Origin: Liriodendron chinense
Taxonomy: Eukaryota; Streptophyta; Magnoliopsida; Magnoliales; Magnoliaceae
Assembly: GCA_003013855.2 (NCBI GenBank)
Contig: ML058447.1
Coordinates: 930,001-994,000 of the forward strand
Direction of reading: 5' to 3'
Length of the DNA stretch: 64,000 nt
The number at the start of each line of letters is the position of its first letter. The stretch's first letter is position 1. The notes beneath the pieces are model-generated. The model did not search any database and had not been told where the DNA came from. It was given only the letters and a program-made list of their open reading frames with translations. This document shows positions 62,201-64,000 of the stretch, piece by piece. The position numbers and the translations under genes are program-made.

Positions 62201-64000
62201 CGAAGTATGGGCATTTGAACGATCATGCAAATCAAGGCTTTCCTTTCTATTCTTCTAATGAATGCTGACTGTATCTTAGTGTAGAACATTTATTTTCAGG
62301 GGCTAGACTCGTACGATAGTTTAACTCCATTTAAAAAATGGTGGCAACTGTTCAACCATACACATGGCATATCTGAAAAGTGATCCGGATCGCTAAAATC
62401 TCTGAATCAATTGTGAATGGAGCATAACCAAACATTACATGGAGGACATGATAGTAACCATCTGATTTTTCCTCTTGAATTTGGGCACTCACTATTTTAA
62501 TTTTTAACCTTTAACTTGATAGCCATCAACCGTGGTTTTTTTTTTTTTTTTGAAAATCAGTTGTATGGTTATGATTTCTCAATCAGCATAATTTTAGATA
62601 TATGCTCCATCCACATTGTGCCCCATGATTTGAATGGTCTGGATATTTGTACTTGAGTGCCACATATGAGCTAGATGAGTCGCCACCATTTTCAAAATGG
62701 TGGTTAACTATCATAGAAGTCTAGCCCTATTTACAGAAATAATAATTCTATTTGTGCAGTTGCCAGGCAATAATACTTTTATTTGTGCAGGTTGCCAGGC
62801 TCCTGATGGACACATCTGTTTTACAATTTTATCCTACATTATTTATTTTAGTTACAGATGTAATGGATATGCTTGGTGATATGGTGTGGGAACGCATCAA
62901 AAGAAGGGCAGAATTTTCCGATAATGGAACTTTAATATGCTATTTGCCAGGTCTAGATCTGCACTCTTTTATTTATTTTTTAATTGAATTCTAACATCCT
63001 TTGATTCAATTCAATTGATTGTGGTAAATTAATCAAATTGCCTGTATAAGGTGGGGATTCTTGAGTCTATGAAACTGGATATGGATGTAGACATGAATAT
63101 GATTTAACGCTCTTCTAATCTATGAAATCACATTCATATGGTCATGAATGTTAAACAAATGCCCACTAAAATTAAGTGAAAACGTTCATAAAATGGGTAA
63201 GAAACTAGAAATTTGATGTCATACATCGAAATCTTGGACTCTCTAGACTAAATTACTATTTCCAACTCTTTTCTATAGGTAACCAAAGGGATTATTCGTT
63301 AGAAAAAAAAAATGGAAGGATAAGAAATTACAACCATCAAGATGATGGATGGGAGATGCTAATACAAATCAAAGATCTCAAGAACCCCTGATACAACCAA
63401 ATCAAAGATCTCAAAAACCCATGATACAACCAAATCAAATATCTCAAAAATCCATGATACAACCAAATGGTTACACCTCATCCAATCGAATATGAGGCCC
63501 ATATAAGGGTCCTGATCAAAGATCTGGATTTTGCAATGAAGAGGTAGACCACTTTGAGGGCGTAGATCGATCTGATGAAGGATCAACTGTCTAGATGTCC
63601 ATTCTGGACCAAATCAATGGAATCCCATGACTTGGGGTAACTGTTTACGGTTTATCATACTTGTATCTCATGATTTAGTAGCCATTTATCATGCCTTGTT
63701 AGTGGTAACCCAGTAAGAGGAGAGTCTAATTATTTGCAGCCACTCAGTGGTGATTCTATTAACCTATTCAATGAACTGCATGTGTATCACATCCTGGGGG
63801 ACATGAGTGAGAGGGCTTGCAATTGTTAGACACATTAACTTTTATCATTGATTGGCTGTTTGTGCAAGCATTCTGCGAATCCTACAACTTGCATATTAAT
63901 TAATAGATTGTAAGCAGAAAGCCAGTAATGACAGCATCTCACTGTTTGAACTAAGACATCCATAAGACGATTACTTGATCAACAAATTTGGAGTCTATAT
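54369..64000 (+). CDS. VPS35L homologue (Retriever subunit), 5' part; gene runs past the window
   Basis: Five exons can be joined in one frame: 54369-54494, 57690-57905, 58353-58383, 58530-58708 and 62791-62950, about 238 codons. The start was chosen because MTVVVGSIKFRARDYSAE fits the family N-terminus (xFRxRDYxAE) and follows the GA leader; an in-frame ATG at 54279 exists but reads through the GA tract. Exon 4 has the conserved SLTSLHLEELEDPQR and EYVSRLHELKDEISRAW stretches. Exon 5 has VARLLMDTSVLQFYPT, the signature of the VPS35L (UPF0505, human C16orf62) family. In animals VPS35L joins VPS29 and VPS26C in Retriever, which recycles membrane proteins from endosomes; plants keep the same set. 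The C-terminal helical-repeat region lies beyond 64000; I could not find exon 6 before the window ends. Confidence 0.85.
55246..55281. repeat. (AAG)n microsatellite
   Basis: About twelve AAG repeats in intron 1. Confidence 0.9.
55764..55937 (+). mobile_element. tRNA-derived SINE in VPS35L intron 1
   Basis: About 174 bp with a pol III B box (ggttcgattcc, about 55819-55829) and an A-rich tail. It is flanked by a perfect 16-bp target duplication, agtcctgagttggctc, at 55748-55763 and 55938-55953. The perfect duplication indicates a fairly recent insertion. Confidence 0.88.
56180..56278. repeat. (GT)n microsatellite with GC interruptions
   Basis: About 49 dinucleotide repeats; near 56243-56262 several GT units are changed to GC (gtgcgtgcgt). 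Confidence 0.95.
57690..57905 (+). CDS. VPS35L exon 2
   Basis: 72 codons in phase 0 from tatgatag|GTTGAT to TCAGCA|gtgagc. It includes DFYDPLRGP and a Trp/Phe-containing segment (GWAAFRRSLMQKFT). A second AG at 57701-57702 would shift the frame into a stop, so the upstream AG is preferred. Confidence 0.75.
58353..58383 (+). CDS. VPS35L exon 3 (31-bp microexon)
   Basis: From ttcttgtag|ATGTCTGAC to GGCAAAG|gtatga, encoding MSDVIIKGGK, ending in phase 1. Confidence 0.7.
58530..58708 (+). CDS. VPS35L exon 4 (GC donor)
   Basis: Acceptor ctgcatcag|AG gives the right phase to join exon 3 (GGK-EKSLTSLHLEEL). An acceptor at 58470-58471 gives a longer open exon but the wrong phase. It ends ATCAAG|gcaagg, a GC splice donor. 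The protein continues smoothly into exon 5 (LSIK-VARLL). Confidence 0.8.
59044..59268. mobile_element. hAT MITE in VPS35L intron 4 (TSD GTTGTGGC)
   Basis: 225 bp, starts CAAGGTATCCCAAAACGG and ends CCGTTATGGAACACCTTG, with a perfect 8-bp target duplication GTTGTGGC at 59036-59043 and 59269-59276. The interior is rich in cgtaacgg and ccgttacg words. Confidence 0.9.
59689..60345. repeat. Tandem duplication of ~350 bp in intron 4
   Basis: 59689-60032 and 60040-60345 share ggagatgaat, tcaccaattgg.acatg, aagaaagagaaatc, and ctgggatgcattcttaaagattgga / ctgggaggcactcttaaggactgga in the same order. Diverged by base changes and small gaps. Confidence 0.75.
60850..61000. repeat. gatatcgg-rich repeat in intron 4
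   Basis: Words such as ggataatatcggccgatataatcggtattt and aggatatcggtgatatta suggest another MITE; termini could not be set. Confidence 0.35.
61230..61780 (+). mobile_element. Possible LTR fragment in intron 4
   Basis: A TATA-like ttatatatactgtgaga (near 61600) followed by attgaatgaatagaaaattc and a C/T-rich stretch ending ggtaag has the layout of a plant LTR promoter and poly(A) region. No termini or target duplication found. Confidence 0.3.
62300..62727. mobile_element. Mutator-like MITE next to VPS35L exon 5
   Basis: 428 bp with long inverted ends (gggctagactcgtacgatag at the left, inverted ctatcatagaagtctagccc at the right, continuing with an aaaatggtggc block). Flanking 9-mers TATTTTCAG (62291-62299) and TATTTACAG (62728-62736) match at 8 of 9, the length expected of Mutator-type elements. 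Confidence 0.82.
62791..62950 (+). CDS. VPS35L exon 5
   Basis: From tttgtgcag|GTTGCC to TTGCCAG|gtctag, 53 codons plus one base. It contains the most conserved part seen here (DTSVLQFYPTLFILVTDVMDMLG, then WERIKRRAEF). Confidence 0.9.
62951..64000 (+). other. VPS35L intron 5 (start), no exon found
   Basis: A/T-rich. A ~30-bp tandem repeat near 63365-63470 (aaccaaatcaaagatctcaaaaaccc-type, three copies) is the only structure seen. Confidence 0.5.
63363..63470. repeat. Short tandem repeat, about three periods
   Basis: aatcaaagatctcaa(g/a)aaccc(c/a)tgatacaacc repeats with a period of about 36 bp. Confidence 0.8.

Larger units (their letters stand above)
58709..62790 (+). other. VPS35L intron 4 (4.1 kb, GC-AG)
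   Basis: Contains a 225-bp hAT MITE, a ~350-bp tandem duplication, a possible LTR fragment and a Mutator-like MITE ending about 60 bp before exon 5. No second gene seen. Confidence 0.65.

Overview
This is plant nuclear DNA. Evidence: an intron-rich gene with GT-AG and GC-AG introns, two plant-specific gene types (a STIG1-like secreted cysteine-rich protein and a plant VPS35L homologue), a Ty1/copia LTR retrotransposon with an initiator-Met-tRNA-type primer site, hAT and Mutator-like MITEs, a tRNA-derived SINE and long (TA)n, (TC)n and (GT)n tracts. The very abundant 'gtgggcccaccatgatg'-type inverted-repeat family reminds me of magnoliid genomes (Magnolia, Liriodendron and Lauraceae relatives). 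That placement is from memory and is not proven by this window.

Bases 1-42400 are a tandem array of about 9.45-9.96 kb units. Unit 1 is 1-9963 (left end cut by the window), unit 2 is 9964-19413, unit 3 is 19414-29358, and unit 4 starts at 29359 and is truncated. Each complete unit carries one minus-strand STIG1-like gene near its right end: A at 8844-9334 (frameshifted as given), B at 18202-18687 and C at 28248-28733. The rest of each unit is old transposon material in a fixed order: foldback TIR elements, a TIR element filled with a minisatellite, a probable Ty3/gypsy solo LTR, a 503-bp hAT MITE with perfect target duplications, and another foldback element. Units 1 and 3 are most alike over most of their length, as are 2 and 4, so the array looks like a duplicated 19.4-kb dimer. 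Local patches group the units differently, which points to unequal crossing-over or gene conversion.

Unit 4 is interrupted at 35520-42363 by a copia element (TGTAT target duplication) and ends at about 42400 without its gene. From 42.4 to 50 kb there is only TE-derived DNA. A fourth, more diverged STIG1-like gene (D, 50150-50614) lies alone on the opposite strand with its own TATA box and poly(A) signal. From 54.4 kb to the window end runs the 5' part of a plus-strand VPS35L (Retriever subunit) gene: five exons can be modelled, and introns 1 (3.2 kb) and 4 (4.1 kb) are full of MITEs, a SINE and microsatellites.

Points of most interest: the STIG1 promoters contain a ~52-bp minisatellite in which each period carries a TATA box (3 copies in A and C, 5 in B). 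The four units show all three possible pairwise groupings at different sites. The frameshifts in gene A sit inside a 6-kb stretch unusually rich in 1-2 bp indels, so they may be assembly errors.
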